DNA of 64,000 bases. Origin: Geminicoccaceae bacterium. Its GTDB lineage: Bacteria > Pseudomonadota > Alphaproteobacteria > Geminicoccales > Geminicoccaceae. The number at the start of each line of letters is the position of its first letter. Position 1 is the stretch's first letter. The notes below the pieces were generated by a model, which was given only the letters and a program-made list of their open reading frames with translations, made no database searches and was not told the DNA's origin. The position numbers were made by a program, and so were the translations under genes. Location of the stretch: assembly GCA_028279345.1 (NCBI GenBank), contig JANQNY010000005.1:28233-92232 (forward strand). Reading direction: 5' to 3'. This document shows positions 1 through 8,436 of this stretch, piece after piece.

Positions 1-127
1 GCGCGCGGCACAGCTCGATCACGCGATCGGCGCTCGCCCGGTCCGTGCCGCGTAGATTGCGCGCGATGAGATCCCGGCCGCCGTCCGCGATCGAGTTGAA
101 CAAGGACTGGAAATAGGATTCGCTCAT
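1..127 (-). CDS. Probable malonyl-CoA decarboxylase, N-terminal fragment (cut by window edge)
   Basis: Only the first 42 codons are present. The N-terminus (MSESYFQSLF, then a segment ending ADRVIELCRA) resembles the helical N-terminal domain of malonyl-CoA decarboxylase, which converts malonyl-CoA to acetyl-CoA and CO2. No catalytic residue is visible in so short a piece, so this is recognition by resemblance only. The ATG overlaps the stop of the upstream transporter gene as ATGA, so the two are probably co-transcribed. Confidence 0.5.
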   Translation of the reverse strand, partial: MSESYFQSLFNSIADGGRDLIARNLRGTDRASADRVIELCRA

Positions 128-1065
128 GGTCGCCTCCCCAACCCGCCAGCGGCCGCAGCGCTCGGCAACGCGCTCCCGCTGCGCTCGCGCTGCCAGACAT
201 AGAGGCCACTACCGACGACGATGGCGGCACCCGTCAACGTGAAGCCGTCGGGTATGTCGCCGAACACCAACACGCCCCACAGCGTCGCCCAGACGAATAA
301 TGTATAGTTGAAGGGTTGCAACGTCGATGCCGCGGCGCGCCGCAGCGCCAGCATCAACAGCAGATGACCGATGCCGCCCGCAATGCAGGCGGCGAGCAAG
401 AGCAGCCATTGCGCTGTGGTCTCTGGTGTCTTCCAGAGCCACGGCATTAAGAGACCCGGCACGACACAACCCATGGCGACCAGGTAGACGAAGGACGTGG
501 CGGCGCCGTCGGTTCGCGCGGTGAGCCGGGTCAAGAGCTGGAACAGCGCCCACAGGAACGCGCCGGCCAGCGGCAGCAGTACCACCGGCTCGAACACGGC
601 GAAGCCGGGTCTAATGATCATCAGGATGCCGCCGAAGCCGACGCCGACCGCGAGCCAGCGCCGTACCCCGCAACGCTCGCCCAGGATCGGCCAGGCGAGC
701 GCGGTGGCGATCAGCGGCGCTGCTGCCAAAACGGCGTGCGCGTCAGCGAGCGGGAGATGGCGCACCGCCACCATGAAGAGCCACATCTCGATGAGAACGG
801 CACCAACCCGCACGAGCTGTAGGCCTGGCCGCGCGCTCGCGCCGAGCACACCGGCGATGCGGCGCGGCCCCAGCCAGACGACGCAGCAGAGCGCCAGGAA
901 CGCATGGCGCAGAAACAGAATCTGCCAGACATCGATCGTATCGACGAGCAGCTTGTTGGCGGTGTCCATCGCTGCCATGCAGCCCATCGCCAGGACCATC
1001 AGCGCGATGCTGGAGCCGCTGGCATTCGTCGCTTGTGAGGCGTCCGCGGGGGACGCCCGGTTCAT
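124..1065 (-). CDS. EamA/DMT-superfamily membrane transporter
   Basis: A 313-residue protein made of alternating hydrophobic segments, about ten in all, arranged as two EamA-type halves. This is the usual size and layout of drug/metabolite transporter (RhaT/YdcZ-like) exporters in the inner membrane. An early segment with MGCMAAMDTANK and a mid-protein PLIATALAWPILGE segment match the family pattern. The substrate cannot be read from sequence. The start ATG overlaps the stop of the M16 protease gene (ATGA), and the stop overlaps the next gene, so it sits inside the purF-containing operon. Confidence 0.85.
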   Translation of the reverse strand: MNRASPADASQATNASGSSIALMVLAMGCMAAMDTANKLLVDTIDVWQILFLRHAFLALCCVVWLGPRRIAGVLGASARPGLQLVRVGAVLIEMWLFMVAVRHLPLADAHAVLAAAPLIATALAWPILGERCGVRRWLAVGVGFGGILMIIRPGFAVFEPVVLLPLAGAFLWALFQLLTRLTARTDGAATSFVYLVAMGCVVPGLLMPWLWKTPETTAQWLLLLAACIAGGIGHLLLMLALRRAAASTLQPFNYTLFVWATLWGVLVFGDIPDGFTLTGAAIVVGSGLYVWQRERSGSALPSAAAAGGLGRRP

Positions 1066-2330
1066 GGGGCGAGGGCGCGCTCGGCCGCCCGATCGAGGCC
1101 TGGCGCCTTGGGGCCGAGCGCCGTCACGGTCGGTCGACGCTCACGCAGCAAGCGTTCGCCGAACCGGGCGATGTGCCGCGCATCAACGGCATCGATGCGC
1201 GCGGCGACGCTCAGCGGGTCCAGATAGTCGCCGAAGATGAGCTCTTGGCGCGCCAGGTCCTCGCACGCCGCACCGCAGCTCTCGAGCGACATCAGGAGAT
1301 TGGCCTTGAGCTGGGCCCGCGCGCGCGCGATCTCGCTTGCTTGCGGATCGCTGACGAGCTCCGTCAGGCCTGCCTCGAGCAGTCGAACGACCTCGGCACC
1401 AGCGTCCGGGGAGGTTGCCGCGTACATGCCGACGAGGCCAGTGTCGGCGTAGCTCGCCCCGAAGGCAAAGACGCTGTACGCGAGCCCGCGGCGCTCGCGG
1501 ATCTCCTGAAACAGCCGCGACGACATCCCGCCGCCGAGGGCAGTCGTGAAGACCTGGCTCGCGTAGAAGTCGGGGTCGTCATAGGCGACCCCCTCGAGAC
1601 CGAGGATCAGGTGCAGCTGTTCGTTGTCGTCCTCGGCCAAATGCACGCCCCCGCCATAGGCAGCCGGTGCCATGGCCGGCGTTGAGGGAACGCGCCAATC
1701 GCCCAGATGGGCCGAGGCGACGTCCACAAGCGCGTCGTGATCGACCCGGCCGGCGGCGGCGAGCACGGCGCGCTCCGGTGCGTAGTGGCGCTCCATGTAG
1801 CCGACGAGGTGCGACCTTCCGAGGCGCTCGACCGTCTCTGCCGGCCCCAGGATCGAACGGCCGAGCGGCTGATCGGGATAGGCCCGCTCCTGCCACAGAT
1901 CGAAGATCCAGTCGTCCGGCGTATCCAGGACCTGGCCGATCTCCTGCAGGACCACGGTCCGCTCGCGCTCCAGCTCGCTCTCGTCGATCCGCGGGTGGCG
2001 CACAATGTCGGCGAGCAGGTCCACGGCGAGCGGCACGTCGGCTGCGAGCACGCGCGCATAGTACGCGGTCTGCTCTCGCGAGGTGTAGGCGTTGAGCTGG
2101 CCGCCCACGGCCTCGATCTCCTCGGCGATCGCTTGGGCGGAGCGGCGCGCCGTGCCCTTGAAGGCCATATGCTCCATCAGATGGGCGATGCCGTTCACCT
2201 CCGGCGCCTCGTAGCGCGCGCCGACATCCACCCAGATCCCTACCGATGCGGTGGCCAGGTGCGGCATCGCCAGCGTCACCACCCGGACGCCGTTGTCGAG
2301 GCGGCTCAGGCGGTAGCCCGCTGCGCTCAA
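1062..2330 (-). CDS. M16-family zinc metallopeptidase (mitochondrial processing peptidase-like)
   Basis: Encodes about 422 residues with the inverted zinc motif HLMEH near the N-terminus, followed by MAFKGT. A downstream VVLQEIGQ segment carries the third metal-ligand region, and the C-terminal half has the RERRGLAYSVF pattern typical of M16B peptidases. These proteins cleave small peptides or presequences. I place the start at a TTG that overlaps the purF stop (TTGA) and has GGAG upstream. A longer ATG-initiated reading would overlap purF by about 100 bp and add an arginine-rich stretch that does not look like this family. It is the usual single-subunit alphaproteobacterial form. Confidence 0.88.
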   Translation of the reverse strand: MSAAGYRLSRLDNGVRVVTLAMPHLATASVGIWVDVGARYEAPEVNGIAHLMEHMAFKGTARRSAQAIAEEIEAVGGQLNAYTSREQTAYYARVLAADVPLAVDLLADIVRHPRIDESELERERTVVLQEIGQVLDTPDDWIFDLWQERAYPDQPLGRSILGPAETVERLGRSHLVGYMERHYAPERAVLAAAGRVDHDALVDVASAHLGDWRVPSTPAMAPAAYGGGVHLAEDDNEQLHLILGLEGVAYDDPDFYASQVFTTALGGGMSSRLFQEIRERRGLAYSVFAFGASYADTGLVGMYAATSPDAGAEVVRLLEAGLTELVSDPQASEIARARAQLKANLLMSLESCGAACEDLARQELIFGDYLDPLSVAARIDAVDARHIARFGERLLRERRPTVTALGPKAPGLDRAAERALAP

Positions 2331-3817
2331 CCGGCGTGCTCCAGGAGGCTGCGCGCGCGCAACGTGCCGCTCTCCGCGTCGTGGTCGGTGAGCGAGGTCG
2401 GGTAGCTGCCGGTGAAGCACGCATCGCAATAGGCCGGCCGGCGGGCGTCGCGACCGGGCTCGCCGACGGCGCGATAGAGCCCGTCCATGCTCAAGAATGC
2501 GAGGCTGTCGACGCCGATGATATCGCCGATCTCCGCCACCGAGTTTCGTGCCGCCATCAGCTTCGAGCGTTCCGGCGTGTCCACGCCGTAGAAGCAGGAA
2601 TGCGTCATCGGCGGGCTCGCGATGCGCATGTGCACCTCGGTGGCGCCGGCCTCGCGCACCATCTGGACGATTTTCGTCGAGGTGGTCCCGCGGACGATGC
2701 TGTCGTCGACGAGGACCACCCGCTTGCCACGGAGCGCCGACCGGTTGGCGTTGTGCTTCAGCTTCACGCCGAGATGCCGGATCTGGTCTGTCGGCTCGAT
2801 GAAGGTGCGGCCGACATAGTGGTTCCTGATGATGCCGAGGTCGAAAGACAGGTTGGCGGCTTCGGCAAAGCCGATGGCCGCCGGAACCCCGCTGTCGGGG
2901 ACCGGCACGACGATGTCGGCCGCCGCCGGCGCCTCGCGCGCCAACTCGCTACCGATCGCCTTGCGCGCTTCGTAGACGCCCTTTCCCTCAACCACGCTGT
3001 CCGGGCGGGCGAAGTAGACATACTCGAAAATGCAGAAGCGGCGCTCCGCGGGCTCGAACGGCTTATAGCTCTGCAAGGAGTCGCCCTCGGCGACGATTAC
3101 CTCACCAGGCACCACGTCGCGGACGTAGGACGCCCCCAGGATGTCCAGCGCGCAGGTCTCGGAGGCGAGCACGACGGCGCCGTCGAGGTCGCCCAAGACC
3201 AGCGGTCTGACGCCCAACGGATCGCGGACGCCGATGAGTTTCTTCGCCGTGAGCGCCACGAGCGAGTATGCACCTTCGATTTCCGCGAGACTCCGGATCA
3301 GCCGTTCGAGCACATTGGTGCCGCCGCTCCGCGCCAGGAGGTGCACGAGCACCTCGGTGTCGGTGGTCGACTGAAAGAGCGAGCCTTCGTCAACGAGGCG
3401 ATCCCGCAGCGCATGGGCGTTGGTGAGATTACCGTTGTGCGCGAGGGCGAGCCCGCCGAAGACGAACTCGGCGAAGAGCGGCTGGATGTTGCGGGTCATC
3501 GTGGCGCCCGTGGTGGCGTAGCGCACATGCCCGATCGCCGAGCCCCCGGGCAGGCCGTCGATGATCGCCGGGTCCGAAAACCCGTCGCCGACCAGCCCCA
3601 ACGCCTTGTGCGAACGGAACACCCCGTCGTCGAGGGCGACAATGCCGGCGGCCTCCTGGCCCCGATGCTGCAACGCGTGTAGGCCCAGCGCGGTAAAGGC
3701 GGCCGCATCGCGTGAGCCGGTGATGCCAAAGACGCCGCACTCCTCACCGAAGCGGTCCGCCTCGTCGCCGGGCCATGGGTCGCTGAAGCCTTGTCCGTGG
3801 CCCAGGTCGGTCGTCAT
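2327..3817 (-). CDS. purF: Amidophosphoribosyltransferase
   Basis: The 496-residue protein catalyses the first committed step of de novo purine synthesis: PRPP plus glutamine gives phosphoribosylamine. A short propeptide precedes Cys27 (EE-CGVFGI), which should become the N-terminal nucleophile of the class II glutamine amidotransferase domain after cleavage. The C-terminal phosphoribosyltransferase domain has the PRPP loop VVLVDDSIVRGTT. Length and motifs are standard. The gene follows cvpA with an ATGA overlap, the same cvpA-purF arrangement known in many proteobacteria. Confidence 0.97.
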   Translation of the reverse strand: MTTDLGHGQGFSDPWPGDEADRFGEECGVFGITGSRDAAAFTALGLHALQHRGQEAAGIVALDDGVFRSHKALGLVGDGFSDPAIIDGLPGGSAIGHVRYATTGATMTRNIQPLFAEFVFGGLALAHNGNLTNAHALRDRLVDEGSLFQSTTDTEVLVHLLARSGGTNVLERLIRSLAEIEGAYSLVALTAKKLIGVRDPLGVRPLVLGDLDGAVVLASETCALDILGASYVRDVVPGEVIVAEGDSLQSYKPFEPAERRFCIFEYVYFARPDSVVEGKGVYEARKAIGSELAREAPAAADIVVPVPDSGVPAAIGFAEAANLSFDLGIIRNHYVGRTFIEPTDQIRHLGVKLKHNANRSALRGKRVVLVDDSIVRGTTSTKIVQMVREAGATEVHMRIASPPMTHSCFYGVDTPERSKLMAARNSVAEIGDIIGVDSLAFLSMDGLYRAVGEPGRDARRPAYCDACFTGSYPTSLTDHDAESGTLRARSLLEHAG

Positions 3818-4440
3818 TGCGTTTCCGTAGCGGTGGTGGGCGGGGGATCGGTCGTCGGTTCGGGGGAGGCGTCAGTCGACGTTTCCGGCGCGCCGGGTGT
3901 TGCCGCAGGTGTCTCACCCGGCAACGGCAAGTCGGGCGCGAACGAGCGGGCGACCCCGAGCCCCTCGTCGAGAACCGGGCGGAGGCGCGCTTCCTGAATG
4001 AACGCCGGCCGCTCGGCCGGAAACACGAACTGCAGGACGAGGTAGGTGACGAGGACCAGCACGACGCCGCGCAGCGCGCCGAACACGACACCAAGCCCGC
4101 GGTCGACGACGGAAAGGAAGCTGTTCTCGATGAGCGACGCCATGATGCCCGCGATGACCAGGAACACGGCCAGCGGGACCACGAACGCGGCGACGATGGC
4201 GGTGACCCGTCGCGCCATGTCGTCCGCGATATAGGGCTCGAGCAGCGGCTCCACCTGTGGCCAGGCGAACCAGGCGCAGGCTGCGGCACCCAACCAGGCG
4301 GCGAGCATGAACGCCTCGCGGCTCACGCCGCGAAACAGTGCCAAGAGCGTCGACAGGACGACGACGACGATCACGAACAGGTCGAGGACCGTCAGGCCGA
4401 GGAGCCTGAACTGGTCGATCGTCTGCAACATCCCGCTCAT
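3814..4440 (-). CDS. cvpA: CvpA-family inner membrane protein
   Basis: A 208-residue protein with about four hydrophobic segments in its first 150 residues, starting with LTVLDLFVIVVVVLS, and a hydrophilic Pro/Thr-rich tail. This is the CvpA (colicin V production) architecture. In Escherichia coli, CvpA is needed for colicin V export and contributes to envelope stress resistance. Its biochemical role is unresolved. The gene sits between radA and purF with 4-bp overlaps on both sides, a conserved position that supports the call. The Thr/Pro-rich C-terminus is low-complexity and probably disordered. Confidence 0.9.
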   Translation of the reverse strand: MSGMLQTIDQFRLLGLTVLDLFVIVVVVLSTLLALFRGVSREAFMLAAWLGAAACAWFAWPQVEPLLEPYIADDMARRVTAIVAAFVVPLAVFLVIAGIMASLIENSFLSVVDRGLGVVFGALRGVVLVLVTYLVLQFVFPAERPAFIQEARLRPVLDEGLGVARSFAPDLPLPGETPAATPGAPETSTDASPEPTTDPPPTTATETQ

Positions 4441-5810
4441 CGCCCAACCTCGTGTCCGTCGCCGTCCGCGAACTCGAAGCGCGCCGCCAGCTCAGCCACG
4501 CGCCGGAACGCATCGACGCCCGGAGCGTCGGTTTCCAGCCTCGGTCGCCAGCACCGCTCGAAGCCCAGCTTGGCCGCCTCGCGCAGCCGCAGGTCCGTCT
4601 GCGGTACCGGGCGCAGCTCGCCGCCGAGGCCGACTTCGCCGAACACCACGGTGTCACGGGGAATGGCCCTTCCAGAGACGGATGACAAGAGGGCGGCCGC
4701 AACCGCCAGGTCGGCCGCGGGTTCCGTGATCTTGAGGCCGCCGGCGACGTTGAGGAAGACGTCGCGGGTTCCCAGCGCGAGCCCGGCGCGCGCCTCGAGC
4801 ACCGCCAGCAGCATCGCGAGCCGGTTGGTGTCCCAACCAACCACCGCGCGTCGGCCCGTGCCGTAGGTGCTCGTTCCCACCAGCGCCTGAACCTCGATCA
4901 GGACGGGCCTCGACCCTTCGACGCCCGCGAACACGACGCTGCCGGCGAGCTCACCATCATGACCTTCGAGGAACAGGCGCGACGGATTGGCCACCGGGAC
5001 GAGCCCGATTTGGCGCATTTCGAAGACGCCAATCTCGTTCGCCGCACCGAACCGGTTCTTGACGGCTCGGAGGATGCGAAACTGATGGCCGCGCTCACCC
5101 TCGAAGTAGAGTACCGCGTCTACCATGTGCTCGAGCACGCGCGGTCCGGCGAGCTGTCCCTCCTTGGTCACGTGCCCGACAAGCAGAAGCGCCGCATCGC
5201 GACGCTTCGCCCAGCGCACCAGCTCGTCCGCCACGGCCCGCAGCTGACCGACCGTGCCCGGTGCCGATTCCAACTGCTCGTGGAAAACCGTCTGGATCGA
5301 ATCGATGACCACCATACGCGGCACAGGCGGTCGTTCGAGACCGCCCAGGATCTCGCCCAAGGCACTCGCCGTCGCCAGCAGCACCGGGGCATCGGCGAGT
5401 TCTAGACGGCGCGCGCGCAGACGGATCTGCTCGATCGATTCCTCGCCGGAAACATAGACCGTCTCGACGCCCTGGCGGGCGAGCGCGGCCGCCGCCTGGA
5501 GCATCAGCGTCGACTTGCCGATGCCCGGGTCGCCACCGATCAGGACGGTCGAGCCCGGCACCAGCCCGCCGCCCAGCACACGGTCGAACTCGTCGATGCC
5601 GAGGATCTGCCTCGACGGCGGTGGCCAGGCGCTCTCGAGGGTCTGGAAGCTGAGGCTGCGCGCCCGATCGGGCTGCGGGCGGCCGGCGATCGCTACGACC
5701 GTCTCCTCGACGAGGCTGTTCCAGGCACCGCATGCGTCGCACCGCCCGGTCCATTTGGGAAAACTGGCGCCGCAGTTCGTGCACGCGTAGTGCGGGCGGG
5801 CCTTCGCCAA
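4437..5810 (-). CDS. radA: DNA repair/recombination protein RadA (Sms)
   Basis: A 457-residue RecA-related ATPase that drives branch migration of recombination intermediates. It begins with the C4 zinc finger (YACTNCGASF ... GRCDACGAW), followed by the Walker A sequence GGDPGIGKST. The RadA-specific KNRFG motif (AVKNRFGAANE) is present, as is a Lon-like C-terminal domain from about residue 270. Length is normal for the family. It overlaps cvpA by 4 bp and follows mlaF by 5 bp, so it belongs to the long minus-strand cluster. Confidence 0.96.
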   Translation of the reverse strand: MAKARPHYACTNCGASFPKWTGRCDACGAWNSLVEETVVAIAGRPQPDRARSLSFQTLESAWPPPSRQILGIDEFDRVLGGGLVPGSTVLIGGDPGIGKSTLMLQAAAALARQGVETVYVSGEESIEQIRLRARRLELADAPVLLATASALGEILGGLERPPVPRMVVIDSIQTVFHEQLESAPGTVGQLRAVADELVRWAKRRDAALLLVGHVTKEGQLAGPRVLEHMVDAVLYFEGERGHQFRILRAVKNRFGAANEIGVFEMRQIGLVPVANPSRLFLEGHDGELAGSVVFAGVEGSRPVLIEVQALVGTSTYGTGRRAVVGWDTNRLAMLLAVLEARAGLALGTRDVFLNVAGGLKITEPAADLAVAAALLSSVSGRAIPRDTVVFGEVGLGGELRPVPQTDLRLREAAKLGFERCWRPRLETDAPGVDAFRRVAELAARFEFADGDGHEVGR

Positions 5811-5815
5811 GATGG

Positions 5816-6589
5816 CTACTCCGCTGCGCGCTCGATGCGGATCGGACCGTCGGCGTTACCCTCGACGAACTGCTCGACATAGGCATCGCCCGAGGCGTCG
5901 ATCTCCGCAACTGGCCCCTGCCAATGAATCCGCCCGGCATAGAGCATGGCCACGGTGTCGGCGATGGCGCGTACGCTCTGCATGTCGTGGGTGATGGTGA
6001 CGGCAGTGACGCCCTCGTCCGCGGTGGTGCTGCGAATCAGATCGTTGATCACGTCGGCCATGATCGGGTCGAGGCCGGTCGTCGGCTCGTCGAAGAAGAT
6101 GATCTGCGGATCGGAGGCAATGGCGCGCGCCAGGCTCACCCGCTTCTGCATCCCGCCCGAAAGCTCGGCCGGCAGGAGGTCGCCCACATCCTCGCCGAGG
6201 CCTACGCGCTTGAGCGTGTGCATGGCGATCTCGCGCGCCTTCTGCCGCGACAGGCGCTCCGCGTAGATCAGGCGGAAGGCCACGTTCTCCCAGATCTTCA
6301 AGCTGTCGAACAGGGCACCACCTTGAAACAGCATGCCGCATTCCGCGCGCTTGGCGCCGGCGGCGCCTGAGCGGGAGCCCACCACCTCGACGCCGTCGAT
6401 GCGGATCGAGCCTGCATCCGGCTCGAGGATACCGAGGATACACTTGATCAGCACCGACTTGCCGGTGCCGGAGCCGCCGATCACGACCAACGAGCGACCC
6501 GACTCGACGTCCAGATCGACGCCATCGAGGACGACCTTCTTGCCGAAGCGCTTGTGAACACCGCGCATGCTGATCTTGACGTTGTCCAA
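5816..6589 (-). CDS. mlaF: ABC transporter ATP-binding protein, MlaF type
   Basis: A 257-residue ABC ATPase with Walker A GGSGTGKS, signature LSGGMQKR and Walker B IIFFDEPTTGLD. The GGMQKR form of the signature and the KCILGILEPD region are typical of MlaF/Ttg2A, the ATPase of the system that moves phospholipids between the membranes and maintains outer-membrane lipid asymmetry. It lies 10 bp after mlaE. No mlaD, mlaC or mlaB follows here, because radA comes next. The substrate-binding MlaD partner must therefore be encoded elsewhere, which is common in Alphaproteobacteria. Confidence 0.9.
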   Translation of the reverse strand: MDNVKISMRGVHKRFGKKVVLDGVDLDVESGRSLVVIGGSGTGKSVLIKCILGILEPDAGSIRIDGVEVVGSRSGAAGAKRAECGMLFQGGALFDSLKIWENVAFRLIYAERLSRQKAREIAMHTLKRVGLGEDVGDLLPAELSGGMQKRVSLARAIASDPQIIFFDEPTTGLDPIMADVINDLIRSTTADEGVTAVTITHDMQSVRAIADTVAMLYAGRIHWQGPVAEIDASGDAYVEQFVEGNADGPIRIERAAE

Positions 6590-6599
6590 GCGCGCCTCC

Positions 6600-7373
6600 T
6601 CAGCGCGAGAAGAAGATCTCGGTGACGAAATAGTTGGCGGTGAGAATGAGGATCGAAGCCGTGACGACCGCGCGCGTGGTCGCCACGCCTACGCCCTGAG
6701 CGCCGCGCTCTGAGGTGAAGCCGTGATAGCAGCCCATCAGCGCGACGATGAACCCAAAGACCGCGGCCTTGACGAGCCCTGAGACGACATCCTGCATCTC
6801 CAGATAGCGGAAGGTGCTGTTGAGATACTCGACGCTGCCGAAGCCCAGCTTGAGCGTGGCGATCAGATAGCCACCCATCACGCCGATGATGTCGGCAACG
6901 ATCACGAGGAGCGGCAGCATGACGAGCCCGCCCACGAGCCGCGGCATGATCAGGTAGCGGTAAGGATCGGTCGACAGCGTCGTCAGCGCGTCGATCTGTT
7001 CGGTGACGCGCATGGTGCCGAGCTCGGCCGCCATGGCGGCGCCGACGCGACCGGCGACCATGAGCCCGGCCAGTACCGGTCCGAGCTCCCGGACCACCGA
7101 CAGAACGACGATGGTGGCAATGGCGCTCTCCGCTTCGAATCGTTGAAAGCCGGTGTAGCTCTGCAGTGCGAGCACCATGCCGGTGAAGATGGCCGTAAGG
7201 CCCACGACCGGCAGCGAGTAGTAGCCGATGTCGAGGCATTGCCGGAGGTACTGGCGGGGGAAGTAGGGCGGCATCAACCCGCGACTGAGCGCACGCACGG
7301 TGAACGAGGCGAGCCCGCCCACCGATCCACATAGCGCAACGACGCTGCGCCCAAGTACACGCAGCGGATTCAC
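6600..7373 (-). CDS. mlaE: MlaE-family ABC permease
   Basis: Encodes 257 residues of a MlaE/YrbE permease with five or six hydrophobic segments and the conserved core ELGPVLAGLMVAGRVGAAMAA. It forms the membrane channel of the phospholipid transport complex with MlaF. I choose a GTG start at 7373: it lies 1 bp after the alr stop, has GGAGG 8 bp upstream, and gives the usual family length near 260. A longer ATG-initiated reading would add 33 residues inside alr with no family resemblance. The preceding alr gene and the following mlaF gene share its strand and tight spacing. Confidence 0.92.
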   Translation of the reverse strand: MNPLRVLGRSVVALCGSVGGLASFTVRALSRGLMPPYFPRQYLRQCLDIGYYSLPVVGLTAIFTGMVLALQSYTGFQRFEAESAIATIVVLSVVRELGPVLAGLMVAGRVGAAMAAELGTMRVTEQIDALTTLSTDPYRYLIMPRLVGGLVMLPLLVIVADIIGVMGGYLIATLKLGFGSVEYLNSTFRYLEMQDVVSGLVKAAVFGFIVALMGCYHGFTSERGAQGVGVATTRAVVTASILILTANYFVTEIFFSR

Positions 7374-7374
7374 G

Positions 7375-8436
7375 TCATGAGCCTCCGACGTAGCGACGCT
7401 CGACCCGCGCCCCCAGGCGAACCAGCACTTCGTAGGCGATGGTGCCTGCGGCCGCTGCCAGCCGGTCGACACCGTCGGGTCCCCAGATCAGCTTCACCCG
7501 ATCACCTTCGCGAAGGGTCGGCACGGCGCTGACGTCAAGCCCCACCAGATCCATGGACACACGGCCGGCGAAGGGGACCTCGACCCCGGCCGCAAGGGCT
7601 TTACCGACGTTGCCGGTGCATCTCAAGAGACCGTCGGCATAGCCGATCGCGCAGGTCGCGATGCGCGCACCCGCAGGCGCGTGAAAGGTGGCGCCGTAGC
7701 CCACCCGCGCCGCTTCCGTCAGCTCGAAGATCTGCAACACCTGCGCATCGAGCTCGACGACGGGGCGCATCGGGTTGGGGCGCCCCGGGCGCGGGTTGCC
7801 CCCATAGAGCGCGATACCGGGACGGCAGAGATGATGGTGAAAGTCGGGATCCAGGAAGACGCCCGGCGAATTGGCGAGGCTATGGGCGACCTTGGGGAAG
7901 TGCGCGCGCACCTCCTCGAATCGTCCGTGCTGGTGACGGTTGAACCCCGCATCCGGCTCGTCGGCTGACGCAAGATGGGAGAGCAGGAAGTCGACGTCTA
8001 CGCGAGAGAGCGCGTCCGCAAGCGCGTTGAGTTGTGCCGGTGGCACACCGAGCCGCGTCATCCCGGTGTCGACCTGGAGAATGGCAGCGCCGCCGCCCGC
8101 TTGGGCGAACGCGCGCACCTGCGCCTCGGTGTTCAGGACGGGACGGACGGCCGGGTCGGCGAACGCGGTCTCGGTCCCGGCAGCGAAGCCCGCGAGAACG
8201 TAGATGCGCGCATCAGGCGCATGGCCCCGAAGGAGCGTCGCCTCCTCGACGTCGGCCGTGAAGAAGTTGCGAGCACCGGCCTTCCACAGGGTGCGGGCAA
8301 CGGGCTCGAGGCCCAGACCGTAGGCGTCCGCCTTGACGACCGCGGCGATATCGGCGCCAGGAGCCATTTCCTGCAGCGTACGATAGTTGGACGCCAACGC
8401 GTCCAGGTCGACCGTGAGCCGCGGCCGCGCCGTCAC
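7375..8436 (-). CDS. alr: Alanine racemase
   Basis: A 353-residue PLP enzyme that interconverts L- and D-alanine for peptidoglycan. The N-terminal barrel carries the PLP lysine Lys35 in AAVVKADAYGLG. The C-terminal domain has the catalytic tyrosine region VGYGATF and the SMDL segment. I use a GTG start at 8436 that overlaps the dnaB stop (GTGA). The longer reading from 8592 lies inside dnaB and adds unrelated sequence. Gene order dnaB-alr is seen in several proteobacteria. Confidence 0.95.
   Translation of the reverse strand: MTARPRLTVDLDALASNYRTLQEMAPGADIAAVVKADAYGLGLEPVARTLWKAGARNFFTADVEEATLLRGHAPDARIYVLAGFAAGTETAFADPAVRPVLNTEAQVRAFAQAGGGAAILQVDTGMTRLGVPPAQLNALADALSRVDVDFLLSHLASADEPDAGFNRHQHGRFEEVRAHFPKVAHSLANSPGVFLDPDFHHHLCRPGIALYGGNPRPGRPNPMRPVVELDAQVLQIFELTEAARVGYGATFHAPAGARIATCAIGYADGLLRCTGNVGKALAAGVEVPFAGRVSMDLVGLDVSAVPTLREGDRVKLIWGPDGVDRLAAAAGTIAYEVLVRLGARVERRYVGGS

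Noticed and set aside
2246..3682. Plus-strand open frame of about 478 codons opposite purF
   Set aside because: Antisense to an intact purF with all motifs; residue composition is that of a reverse-frame shadow.
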